Assembly (NCBI GenBank): GCA_007124075.1 | Contig: SLFV01000502.1 | Location: forward strand, 1 to 11,263 | DNA length: 11,263 nt | Direction: 5' to 3' | Source: Roseimaritima sp. | GTDB taxonomy: Bacteria; Planctomycetota; Planctomycetia; Pirellulales; Pirellulaceae | In this document: positions 1 to 6,614 of the stretch, piece by piece | Position numbering within the stretch: the first letter of the stretch is position 1 | Layout: each line of letters starts with the position of its first letter | Translations under genes and position numbers: made by a program | The notes under the pieces: generated by a model | Told to the model about the DNA's origin: nothing | The model's database searches: none | The model's input: the letters and a program-made list of their open reading frames with translations, nothing else

Positions 1-527
1 CCCATCCCAACGCGGTGGGTCCGCTTCAGTCGGGTGACCGTTTGGCGACCCTGGCCGAAATATCCGCGCAAGGCCTGGATATGGAAATGCCACCGGTGGA
101 AATCGAGCAGCAAATCCAAGAAGGGGACGTCCTGGAGGTCGGTACGCTGAAGCTGGAGGTTTGGCATACGCCCGGCCACACCAACAGCCAACTGGCCTTT
201 CGTTTGAACGACGTCTTGCTGAGTGGGGACAATATTTACCGTGATGGCTGCGTTGGCGCGATCGATGCCCATCACGGCAGTAACCTCTTGGACTTTATCG
301 GCTCACTGGAACGAATTCGCGATAGTGATGTGCAGTGGCTGCTGCCCAGCCATGGTCCGCTGTTTCGCAAGGACAATGAAATGCTGGATCAGACCATCAG
401 GCGATTACGCGGTTACTTAACCATGGCCGATTTCGGCACGCTGGCGGAGTCTTGGCCACTGATGGATCAATGGGAGGACGAAGTCGCCGACGGAGTTCTG
501 CCCGATGGCCTGCCGGAATTAACTTAG
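1..527 (+). CDS. Metallo-beta-lactamase-fold hydrolase, C-terminal part (5' truncated)
   Basis: The reading frame is already open at the window edge (first complete codon at 3) and ends with TAG at 525-527, so about 174 C-terminal residues are visible and the start lies outside the window. Three metal-site motifs of the metallo-beta-lactamase superfamily are present in the right order: HTPGHT at 165-182 (third metal-binding His), SGD at 222-230 (bridging Asp) and PSHG near 345-356 (last metal-binding His at 351-353). The N-terminal HXHXDH motif would lie upstream and cannot be checked. No signal peptide or membrane segment is seen in this part, so a cytoplasmic di-metal hydrolase is the default reading. 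Glyoxalase II-like, lactonase-like or other thioester/ester hydrolases share these motifs, so the substrate cannot be given. Its stop codon overlaps the end of the convergent thiamine gene by 9 bp. The fold is secure; the specific function is unknown. Confidence 0.88.
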   Translation, partial: HPNAVGPLQSGDRLATLAEISAQGLDMEMPPVEIEQQIQEGDVLEVGTLKLEVWHTPGHTNSQLAFRLNDVLLSGDNIYRDGCVGAIDAHHGSNLLDFIGSLERIRDSDVQWLLPSHGPLFRKDNEMLDQTIRRLRGYLTMADFGTLAESWPLMDQWEDEVADGVLPDGLPELT

Positions 528-1592
528 CTGCCGCTTGAACGCTTGCAGCACGTCAAGCGGGTGCTGTGCCTGACTGACGGCGGCAGCGACCGCGATTCGC
601 GAAAAACCCGCGTCCAGGACCTCTTGAACATTCCCCGGTTGGATCCCACCAATCGCAAAGGCGGGAATCGTGATCGCGGCCGCTGCGGCTTGCAGGAACG
701 GCAAACCAGGAAAGTCCGCAAACGATTTGGTTTGACTGGGGAAGGTCGGGCCGCAGCCAATGTAATCCGCTCCCTGCAACTGAGCCGCCTCCGCCTGCAA
801 TACGTCGTGGGTCGACACGCCCACCAAACAATCGGTTCCCACCAACCGCCGTACCGCTTCGTAGGGCAACTCGTCCTGCCCAACATGTACCCCATCGGCA
901 TCACAACTTACCGCCAAATCGGGGCGATCGTTCATGATCCACAATGGTCGTGACTCGCTGGCCTCCGCGCGGACGATCGCGTTCAGTCGCTGCCCACACA
1001 GGTACAACTGACGGTCGGTCAACTGCTTGTCACGCAACTGAATGATGTCCGCACCGCCGCTGACGATTTTTTGCACCTGGGATGCAAATCGATCCAGGTT
1101 TTCGTCCCCCGTGACTAACACGTACAGTCGAGCCGACCGTAAGCGCTCTGACCGTCGAGGCAGGGTCAAGATTGCCGCAGACAGCGTGTAGAAGCGATAA
1201 CGCAGACGCTCCAATCGCCTCGCGATCTCGGGATCGATGCATTTCGCGAATTCTTCGGACGACCGGAACGCTTGCTGGCATCGTGCGACCGCCGCCGCAG
1301 CGACACTGTGCACATCCGCCCGCGAACGCTCCGCGGATGTCTCGACCGCAGTCCCCACATCTCCCAGGGTGTTACGATGCAACAGCAACGAATCTTGGGG
1401 GATCGCGGAAAGGATCCCAGCCAATTCGTGTCGCAAATCCTTCAGTTGCGCTGTCAATAACGCATCGTCCAATCCAAAACGGGTGTAATCTTCCAACGTC
1501 CGGAGCCCCTCGGCTGCCCGATTGAACGTCGCGTCCAAGCAGCGGAAAACAACCGCTGTACCGGAGTTGCTTTGGAAGAAAGAGTTTGGCAC
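519..1592 (-). CDS. thiE: ThiD2-ThiE fusion, thiamine phosphate synthase
   Basis: The protein has 357 residues, well above the roughly 210 of a stand-alone ThiE. Residues about 155-357 are a ThiE TIM barrel, which joins HMP diphosphate to thiazole phosphate to make thiamine phosphate. Visible motifs are YVLVTG (157-162), IIQLRDK (183-189) for the pyrimidine diphosphate, MNDRPDLA (220-227), DGVHVGQDE (233-241), GVSTHD (258-263), [13 protein letters not shown] (277-289) and AIGGI (313-317). Residues about 16-145 carry [19 protein letters not shown] and further helices. This matches the ThiD2 domain found fused to ThiE, which from memory is a hydroxymethylpyrimidine-phosphate kinase. If so, the enzyme covers two consecutive steps. 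The start is GTG at 1590-1592, chosen because GAGGAG lies 9 nt upstream and the conserved N-terminal domain needs it. It is likely co-transcribed with the gene 22 bp upstream. No TPP riboswitch is recognisable. ThiE assignment is very secure; ThiD2 activity is inferred from family knowledge. Confidence 0.93.
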   Translation of the reverse strand: MPNSFFQSNSGTAVVFRCLDATFNRAAEGLRTLEDYTRFGLDDALLTAQLKDLRHELAGILSAIPQDSLLLHRNTLGDVGTAVETSAERSRADVHSVAAAAVARCQQAFRSSEEFAKCIDPEIARRLERLRYRFYTLSAAILTLPRRSERLRSARLYVLVTGDENLDRFASQVQKIVSGGADIIQLRDKQLTDRQLYLCGQRLNAIVRAEASESRPLWIMNDRPDLAVSCDADGVHVGQDELPYEAVRRLVGTDCLVGVSTHDVLQAEAAQLQGADYIGCGPTFPSQTKSFADFPGLPFLQAAAAAITIPAFAIGGIQPGNVQEVLDAGFSRIAVAAAVSQAQHPLDVLQAFKRQLS

Positions 1593-1601
1593 GAGGAAAA
1601 G

Positions 1602-1607
1602 CTCCTC
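1602..1607 (-). promoter_or_regulatory. Ribosome binding site for thiE (decides GTG start)
   Basis: On the minus strand the sequence reads GAGGAG, then a 9-nt spacer, then GTG at 1592-1590. This is the only good Shine-Dalgarno match near the 5' end of the frame. It lies inside the 22-bp gap after the stop codon of the upstream gene, which fits translation from a shared transcript. Confidence 0.7.
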
Positions 1608-1614
1608 AATTCTT

Positions 1615-2388
1615 CTACGGGGTTAGATACCGCAGGAAATTGCGGATCGTTTGTCCCGGCACATACGCTTTGGGTTGCCCGATTATTCCTTGTCCCAACT
1701 GCGCGTTGTATGGATTTTGTCCCAACGTAAACAGTGGACGAAAACCGGGCGATGGGACAAAGGGGCCGGGGGGCAAAGTCTGTGGCGGATAGATCGGCAC
1801 ATTGCCACTGACTGGCATCACGGGCGTACCCCAGGGCTGGTAACTGTACGCGGGCTGACAGTCGTACAAACCCCCAGCGGAATAACCCGACGGCGGGGAG
1901 ATGTTGGCGCAATTGCCAATCGTCGCCATGTCGCGGGATAATTGTGGCCGAGGAACAGGCTGAAAATCTCCCGCAGGCGGCGACGGCAAAGGCCGACCAT
2001 CGATCGGGACGGGTTGCAGGGATCCGGGGGGTGGTTGGCTGGGCACCTGCGGTCCCTCAGGCGGTGGTGCCGATCCCGAAGGACCGGCATCGCCAGCGAG
2101 CGGTGGGATGGCCAATCCACCACTGCCTTGCATCATCGCTGTCTGCCGAACTGCTCCGAAACCAGGACCAGCCGGTTGCGGATTGCGCTCCGCGAACATC
2201 GGGGATCCGACGCCAAAATCATTTTGCGCACGAATTTGATCAACCAGTCCCCGCGAACCTAGCGGCCGCAAAGACGCTTCCGCATGACCGAAGCCCTGCC
2301 CCAATCCCGTCGTCGCTGGTACCAGCAACGCGACAACAGTCAGGGTGACCAAACCGGATCGATTTCCTAGATTCAATGGCAATCGCAT
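1615..2388 (-). CDS. Exported Pro-rich protein of unknown function
   Basis: I do not recognise a named family. The 257-residue protein starts with a signal peptide: MRLPLN, a hydrophobic run around LVTLTVVALLVPA, and a likely cleavage near GLGQ at 28-31. Residues about 99-147 are very rich in Pro, Gly and Ser (PPPEG, SQPPPG, LPSPPAGD), so this part is probably unstructured. A second segment (about 168-215) contains Cys160/Cys177 nearby and a Tyr/Pro-rich stretch with YSYQPWGTP. The C-terminal tail ends GQPKAYVPGQTIRNFLRYL plus TP. I believe, from memory, that similar tails recur in Pirellulaceae proteins, but I could not check this. The frame opens 24 bp earlier at an ATG at 2410-2412. I chose ATG 2386-2388 because AAGGAA sits 8 nt upstream and the signal peptide then starts cleanly. 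It lies 22 bp before thiE on the same strand, so co-transcription is likely, but a thiamine role is not implied. Confidence 0.75.
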   Translation of the reverse strand: MRLPLNLGNRSGLVTLTVVALLVPATTGLGQGFGHAEASLRPLGSRGLVDQIRAQNDFGVGSPMFAERNPQPAGPGFGAVRQTAMMQGSGGLAIPPLAGDAGPSGSAPPPEGPQVPSQPPPGSLQPVPIDGRPLPSPPAGDFQPVPRPQLSRDMATIGNCANISPPSGYSAGGLYDCQPAYSYQPWGTPVMPVSGNVPIYPPQTLPPGPFVPSPGFRPLFTLGQNPYNAQLGQGIIGQPKAYVPGQTIRNFLRYLTP

Positions 2389-2396
2389 GATTTCTG

Positions 2397-2402
2397 TTCC
2401 TT
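2397..2402 (-). promoter_or_regulatory. Ribosome binding site for the Pro-rich protein (decides start)
   Basis: The minus strand reads AAGGAA with an 8-nt spacer before the ATG at 2388-2386. The alternative ATG at 2412-2410 has no purine-rich match upstream. This favours the inner start. Confidence 0.55.
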
Positions 2403-2544
2403 GCTGGGGCATCTCTGTTGACTTTAACCAACAATAGACGCCGCAAGCAAGTTCGATTGCCCAGAAATACCACGATGTTGGCGGAGCAAAAGGCGACCAT
2501 GGCCAATCCCGCCCCGTCGGGTACCCATTGATCTGCCGGTCGTC

Positions 2545-3846
2545 TTACAGTTCGCGCAGCGTGACGTTGCGGAATCGCACCGGATCCGAATGACCGCAAA
2601 AACCAAAGAATCCCGAGATCCGGTCCTTGCCCGGATGCGGGGAACCCTTCATAAACTCGGTCACTTCTGATAAGTCGGCATCCAGGATGAGGGAACCGTT
2701 CAGTTCCACCTTGATTTTCGACCCCTGGACGGTAACCTCCTGGAAGTTCCACTCCCCTACCGGACGCAGGTAGCCCCGGTGCGCGGCAACCATCCCATAG
2801 GCGGAACCGTGATATTGCCTGGGGTCCAGTTTCGCGTACTTCTCTGCCGTATCGTCCAGGACCTGCAGTTCGCACATCGCGGCGTAGGCCGGATTACCCT
2901 TGCCCGGATGCCGGATTGCCAACCCGTTGTTCCCCCCGGGAGGAAGCTGGAATTCCAGCCGGACCGCGAAATCGGCGTACTCCTTCTCCGTAAACAAATT
3001 TCCTCCTCGCCCCGCACGGCACTGGATCGCTCCATCAACGACTTCGTAATCGTCAACTGCACCCTGCCAACCTGCGAGGCTTTTCCCATCAAAAATCGGA
3101 TGGAAACCATCGTTACCGCGTTCAGCCAGGATCGCATTGGATTCCTCCGCTGATAAACGACGCACTCGGATGTCCTGCCAGCGGATTTCGCCACCATGCG
3201 TCTGCAATTGAATCGGGCCGGTCGCAAACAACGGCAACGAACGGTCCCAGTAATTGTGCATGTGGGCGTGGTCCACTACCAGTTGATCGTTCAGGTAAAC
3301 CGTCGTTCGTGATCCTACCTGAAGAATACGAACATCGTTCCACTGTCCGAATGGTTTGTCCGCCAACACCAGCGGGTCCTTGCCAGGCGATCCCGCAGCA
3401 TTGTTCCAAAGACCGCCGGACCCTTTATCCGCCCCAAGCTTGAATTTTTTTTCTTCGGTGTAATCCCAAATCTGTACCTGCGGCGTGCCACGAAGATAAA
3501 TGCCGCTGTCGGCCAGCGGTACGGTCTTGTACTGCAAACGCAGTTCGATGTCCCCGAAATCCTCGTTCGTGGTCAGGTAAGCCCCATGACCATCGTTCAC
3601 CACAACATCACCGTCGTAGCTCCAGTGCTTTTCAACCTCCGCCTGCCATTTGGCTTTCTGATCGTCACTGACGTCGGCGTACTTCCGCGGATCCAGATTC
3701 GGGCGACCGTGCCATAGAGAAAAATCCTGACCGTTGGTTAAGCGTTCAAAACCGTCGGTGTCCACCTCCTGAGCGAGCCCTGGAACAGGGGCAACCCAGG
3801 TCCAGTTTAAAAAAGCCAGCAGGCAAAATAGGATATGTTTCTGCAT
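2545..3846 (-). CDS. Secreted protein with two 3-keto-disaccharide hydrolase (DUF1080) domains
   Basis: The 433-residue protein has a signal peptide (MQKHILFCLLAFLNWTWV through APVPGLAQ, cleavage about residue 26). Two related concanavalin A-like jelly-roll domains of the DUF1080 / 3-keto-disaccharide hydrolase family (PF06439) follow. Domain 1 (about 31-231) runs from ERLTNGQDFSLWHGR past SGIYLRGTPQVQIWDY to IRWQDIRVRRL. Domain 2 (about 247-433) runs from HPIFDGKSLAGWQG past NGLAIRHPGKGNPAYAAMCE to VRFRNVTLREL. The matching start (F-DG/NG-S/F-W), middle (G-I/L-A/Y-I/L-R) and end motifs show internal duplication. Family members hydrolyse 3-keto-glycosides made by sugar 3-dehydrogenases; export suggests periplasmic or surface glycan breakdown. 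The frame stays open 76 codons upstream, but the signal peptide at ATG 3844-3846 argues for the shorter form. Only a weak GGGGA is seen 10 nt before that ATG. The propeller gene is 235 bp upstream on the same strand. Fold is secure; substrate is unknown. Confidence 0.9.
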   Translation of the reverse strand: MQKHILFCLLAFLNWTWVAPVPGLAQEVDTDGFERLTNGQDFSLWHGRPNLDPRKYADVSDDQKAKWQAEVEKHWSYDGDVVVNDGHGAYLTTNEDFGDIELRLQYKTVPLADSGIYLRGTPQVQIWDYTEEKKFKLGADKGSGGLWNNAAGSPGKDPLVLADKPFGQWNDVRILQVGSRTTVYLNDQLVVDHAHMHNYWDRSLPLFATGPIQLQTHGGEIRWQDIRVRRLSAEESNAILAERGNDGFHPIFDGKSLAGWQGAVDDYEVVDGAIQCRAGRGGNLFTEKEYADFAVRLEFQLPPGGNNGLAIRHPGKGNPAYAAMCELQVLDDTAEKYAKLDPRQYHGSAYGMVAAHRGYLRPVGEWNFQEVTVQGSKIKVELNGSLILDADLSEVTEFMKGSPHPGKDRISGFFGFCGHSDPVRFRNVTLREL

Positions 3847-4081
3847 CGGTCGGTCATCCCCAAAAAAGGAAGGCGGGTAAAGTTGGCAAGGGCTATGTGG
3901 CAACGGGCACGGCGTCATCGATCCACCGGCGAGAAGTGAGCGCGATCGACCTGCGCCTGACATACCACACCCCGGTAAGTAGATTACTTCATCGGTTTGG
4001 TTTCGACAACCAACAACGCGTTTTCTAAGTTGGCTGCCCGGCCAGGTATGCCATGGAAAAGGGCCGGCGCTCAACGGGCTG

Positions 4082-5377
4082 CTACTGGGCCAACGACGCT
4101 GCGACTAGCGATTCGTCATTGCGGGCGTAGATCACGCCCGCCGCGATCGCGGGGTGGGCCCAGGTGACGCCGTTGCGACGGTTCAATTGAATTCGCGTGG
4201 GTGGGATTAGCTGTGCCCGCGAGTCGATTTCAAAGCCGCTTGGAGTCAGTTTGCCGAAAATTAATTCGCCTTGATCGTTGAACATGATTTCCCGATCGCC
4301 GTCCTGAAAGGTGTGGACCGTTGCCCAACGCGCCCCGGGGACGGCTTGATCACTTTCCCAGAGCCGATCACCGTTGGTCAGATCCAGGCAGCGTAGTTCT
4401 CCATAGCTATCCACGCCATAAATGTGTTGCCCCTTCAGCAACGGCGTGCTGATCATACAGTGCAATGCATCCGTGTTTTTTTCGTCTCGACCGATTCGTC
4501 GCCATAGCAACGATGCCGCCGGACGCTGCGGGTCCAGTCGGATCAGCATGGAACCATCGTAAAAAGATGACACAAATAGATGCCGGCCGTCGGTCACGGG
4601 GGTGGCGACGTTGATCGGCATATTGCGTGGTTCCAGTGGCAGGCTCCAGAGCACCTGACCCGAAAGCGGCGCCAGGCCGGAGACCGCCGCGCCCGTCCAG
4701 CAAACCAAAACATCCTCCCCACCCTGCCGGATCAGGATCGGAGCGCTGTATCCCGCAGGTTCGTCCAAAGCGGCCCAGACGGTCTTACCCGTTGCTTGAT
4801 CCATCGCCAGCACGCACTGCGGGCCTTGGCCTCCCGCAATCTGAATCACCAGATTGCGGTAAATCAACGGCGAACCCGCGATTCCCCAAATCGGCATTTG
4901 GATCTGCAATTCGGTGTGCAGGTCACGTTTCCACAAGACAGTCCCGGTGGCCAGATCCAAACAGTGGAAATGCCCCATCGCCCCCACCGCGAATGCTTTC
5001 CCGTCGTGAATCGTCACCGATGCCCGCGGTCCGGCCCTGTACCCGACCGTGTACGGCGCGTCGTAAACATGTTGCCATTGCAATGCGCCATCCGCGGCGG
5101 AGAAACAAAGCACTCGCTCTTGCTCCGCCGTATCGCTGGCCTGGCGGTCGGTCACCAGGACACGGCCGTCAGCCACCGTGGGACCGCTGTATCCCGGACC
5201 GATTGAAGCCTGCCAAAGCCACGGAAGCTGTCCGTCCGGCAACGAGGCTTTCAGGGCGGGGCCCCGCAACGTGCCATCACTACGCGGACCACGCCACTGC
5301 GGCCAGTCTTCGGCAGGAACGGCGGGGATCGCGGCCACGGAAATGATTAATATTAATTGTAAAACGCGGATGCTCAC
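4082..5377 (-). CDS. Exported PQQ-like beta-propeller repeat protein
   Basis: The 431-residue protein begins with a signal peptide (residues 1-22, hydrophobic LQLILIISVAAIPA, likely cleavage after VPA) followed at once by EDWPQWRGP. That opening is common in secreted planctomycete PQQ-like (PF13360) proteins. Propeller blade repeats are visible as LCFSAADGALQW (90-101), CLDLATGTVLW (139-149), AMDQATGKTVW (191-201), GLAPLSGQVLW (234-244) and CLDLTNGDRLW (330-340). Each has the D-x-x-x/T-G-x-x-x-W signature of quinoprotein-type and BamB-type blades. The protein is too short for, and shows no recognisable features of, a quinoprotein alcohol dehydrogenase, so binding of PQQ is not supported and a scaffold or binding role is as likely. 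The start is GTG at 5375-5377, which places the signal peptide correctly, though no convincing Shine-Dalgarno sequence precedes it. It is divergent from ppk2 and lies upstream of the DUF1080 gene on the same strand, which hints at a shared periplasmic role. Confidence 0.88.
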   Translation of the reverse strand: MSIRVLQLILIISVAAIPAVPAEDWPQWRGPRSDGTLRGPALKASLPDGQLPWLWQASIGPGYSGPTVADGRVLVTDRQASDTAEQERVLCFSAADGALQWQHVYDAPYTVGYRAGPRASVTIHDGKAFAVGAMGHFHCLDLATGTVLWKRDLHTELQIQMPIWGIAGSPLIYRNLVIQIAGGQGPQCVLAMDQATGKTVWAALDEPAGYSAPILIRQGGEDVLVCWTGAAVSGLAPLSGQVLWSLPLEPRNMPINVATPVTDGRHLFVSSFYDGSMLIRLDPQRPAASLLWRRIGRDEKNTDALHCMISTPLLKGQHIYGVDSYGELRCLDLTNGDRLWESDQAVPGARWATVHTFQDGDREIMFNDQGELIFGKLTPSGFEIDSRAQLIPPTRIQLNRRNGVTWAHPAIAAGVIYARNDESLVAASLAQ

Positions 5378-5470
5378 CGTTGGATCCCGATTGGAGGTAG
5401 ACGATCAGTGCTGAGCGACTCATTATAGAGGTCCCCAGCGGTCAGATCGACCGCCCCTTGACGACTGCCA

Positions 5471-5474
5471 GGAG
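5471..5474 (+). promoter_or_regulatory. Ribosome binding site for ppk2
   Basis: GGAG lies 6 nt before ATG 5481. It supports this start, after which the N-terminal segment and the Walker A region follow at the usual family distance. Confidence 0.6.
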
Positions 5475-5480
5475 CGCAAG

Positions 5481-6323
5481 ATGGACTACGACTTTCATGA
5501 ACAGTACCGAGTCAAACCCGGCCAGTCCGTCTCGCTGGCCAAGCTGCCCACCACAACGAACGGACCCTTTCCGAAGAAATCGCATGGCAGAGCGTTTACT
5601 GCGGGGAAGGTCGAAGAGTTACGTGACTGGCAGTTCCGGCTGTACACCCAAGCCCGTCAGAGCCTCCTGATTGTTCTGCAAGCCCCGGATGCGGCTGGCA
5701 AGGATGGTCTGATTCGCAAAGTGTTAGGGCAGATGAATCCTCAGGGCTGCCGAACGTATCCTTTCAAAGTGCCTACGGCGATTGAGCGAGCTCATGATTT
5801 CTTGTGGCGGATCCATCAATGCACGCCCGCTCATGGGACGGTTGCGATCTTCAATCGATCTCACTACGAGGACGTGCTGGTGGTGCGAGTCGAAAATTTG
5901 GTGGCAGAAAAGGTATGGCGAAAGCGATACGACCAAATCAATCATTTTGAAGAAATGCTGCACGATTCCGGGACGAAGATCCTGAAGATTTACCTGCACA
6001 TCAGTCGCGAGGAACAACTGCGGCGATTTGAAAAGCGGCTCAAGAATCCCGCCAAGCACTGGAAACTGAACCCCAGCGACTACACCTCACGCGCCGATTG
6101 GGCGGCGTATGCCGAAGCCTACGAGGAGGTTTTCACGCGGTGCAACTCGGAACGGTCACCTTGGTTTATTATCCCCGCAGATCGAAAGTGGTATCGTGAT
6201 GCTGCGGTCGCCGCGATCGTGGCGGAAACGTTTGAAAAGATGAACCCCCAATTCCCCGAGGCCGACGTGGACCTGGAGCAAATCCGCCACCTGCACCAGC
6301 AAGCGGAGGCCGCAATAGGTTAG
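5481..6323 (+). CDS. ppk2: Polyphosphate kinase 2 (class III-like)
   Basis: The 280-residue protein has a P-loop kinase core of the PPK2 family, which transfers phosphate between inorganic polyphosphate and nucleotides in the cytoplasm. Walker A is APDAAGKDG (68-76). It is followed by VLGQMNPQGCRTYPFKVPT and the ERAHDFLWR motif (102-110). The Walker B region is VAIFNRSHYEDVLVVRV (121-137). The lid is RRFEKRLKNPAKHWKL (181-196), which carries Arg and Lys residues expected to hold polyphosphate. The FNRSHYEDVLVVRV version, instead of FDRSWYNR, resembles class III enzymes, which phosphorylate both AMP and ADP; this class assignment is from memory of the family. Length and order are normal, with no key residue missing. 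A GGAG ribosome site precedes the ATG. The gene is alone on its strand and divergent from the propeller gene. Likely role: regenerating ADP/ATP from stored polyphosphate. Confidence 0.93.
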   Translation: MDYDFHEQYRVKPGQSVSLAKLPTTTNGPFPKKSHGRAFTAGKVEELRDWQFRLYTQARQSLLIVLQAPDAAGKDGLIRKVLGQMNPQGCRTYPFKVPTAIERAHDFLWRIHQCTPAHGTVAIFNRSHYEDVLVVRVENLVAEKVWRKRYDQINHFEEMLHDSGTKILKIYLHISREEQLRRFEKRLKNPAKHWKLNPSDYTSRADWAAYAEAYEEVFTRCNSERSPWFIIPADRKWYRDAAVAAIVAETFEKMNPQFPEADVDLEQIRHLHQQAEAAIG

Positions 6324-6503
6324 ACCGAATCGGCGGGATGTCTGCTGTGTGACGAAAATAACCGTCGCGACCGACTGTCCGAGGCCGTACGAACTCGTGC
6401 TACTGGTGTATCGAAATGAAACGATTCTCCACAAATATCGAGGGGCTGGTTGCCTCTGCACCCTCCACCCCTGAAAAAAATGTGCGGAATTTTGCTCGTC
6501 GTG

Positions 6504-6539
6504 TTGACTTTGAAGGCACCGCACTCGTTAGACTAGAAT
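6504..6539 (+). promoter_or_regulatory. Candidate sigma70-type promoter for the DUF1559 gene
   Basis: TTGACT at 6504-6509 matches five of six bases of the -35 consensus. Two -10-like hexamers follow: TAGACT at 6529-6534 (19-bp spacer) and TAGAAT at 6534-6539, which is the closer match but has a 24-bp spacer. Neither spacing is ideal, so the exact start is uncertain. Transcription from either would begin just before the hairpin at 6545. Confidence 0.45.
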
Positions 6540-6544
6540 AGTTA

Positions 6545-6559
6545 TAGCCGAAACGGCTA
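6545..6559 (+). repeat. Perfect small hairpin in the DUF1559 leader
   Basis: TAGCCG, loop AAA, CGGCTA: a 6-bp perfect inverted repeat with a 3-nt loop. It lies about 55 bp before the ATG and directly after the promoter candidate. A T-rich stretch starts about 10 nt later (ATTTTTCTTTTG), too far away for a standard intrinsic terminator. It may be a 5' stabilising structure or a protein-binding site. Confidence 0.55.
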
Positions 6560-6614
6560 CACAAACGATTTTTCTTTTGCTTCGAAATCTTTTCTCTCCT
6601 GCAGGGTCTCCCGG

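Larger units (their letters stand above)
6324..6614 (+). other. 291-bp intergenic region, ppk2 to DUF1559 gene
   Basis: No convincing coding frame lies here; the minus-strand open frame across it has no family resemblance and overlaps ppk2. The first about 150 bp show no clear terminator: an AGGGG/CCCCT pairing near 6440-6475 before a run of A has only 5 bp and a loop over 20 nt. The last about 110 bp hold a promoter-like stretch and a small hairpin, listed separately, followed by an AT-rich, pyrimidine-rich leader up to the ATG. Confidence 0.6.

Noticed and set aside
1593..2544. TPP riboswitch for the thiamine gene
   Set aside because: I searched by eye on the minus strand for the conserved thi-box parts (CTGAGA and the ACC-TGATCTGG-type segment) and did not find them upstream of thiE or of the gene before it.
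2240..2875. 211-codon minus-strand frame spanning the end of the DUF1080 gene and the start of the Pro-rich gene
   Set aside because: It overlaps two better-supported genes in another frame and has no recognisable domain or ribosome site.
4035..4072. CCGGCC / GGCCGG inverted repeat just downstream of the propeller gene as a terminator
   Set aside because: The stem is only 6 bp with a loop of about 18 nt and no T-run on the minus strand.
3847..4074. 76-codon N-terminal extension of the DUF1080 frame
   Set aside because: The extended frame encodes no recognisable domain and would bury the signal peptide that starts at ATG 3844-3846. I treat the 235 bp between the two genes as intergenic; no convincing promoter pair was found in it.
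4580..5346. Two long plus-strand open frames (up to 239 codons) opposite the propeller gene
   Set aside because: They lie fully antisense to a gene with clear family repeats, are rich in Arg, Pro and Ser as expected of shadow frames in GC-rich DNA, and show no motif.
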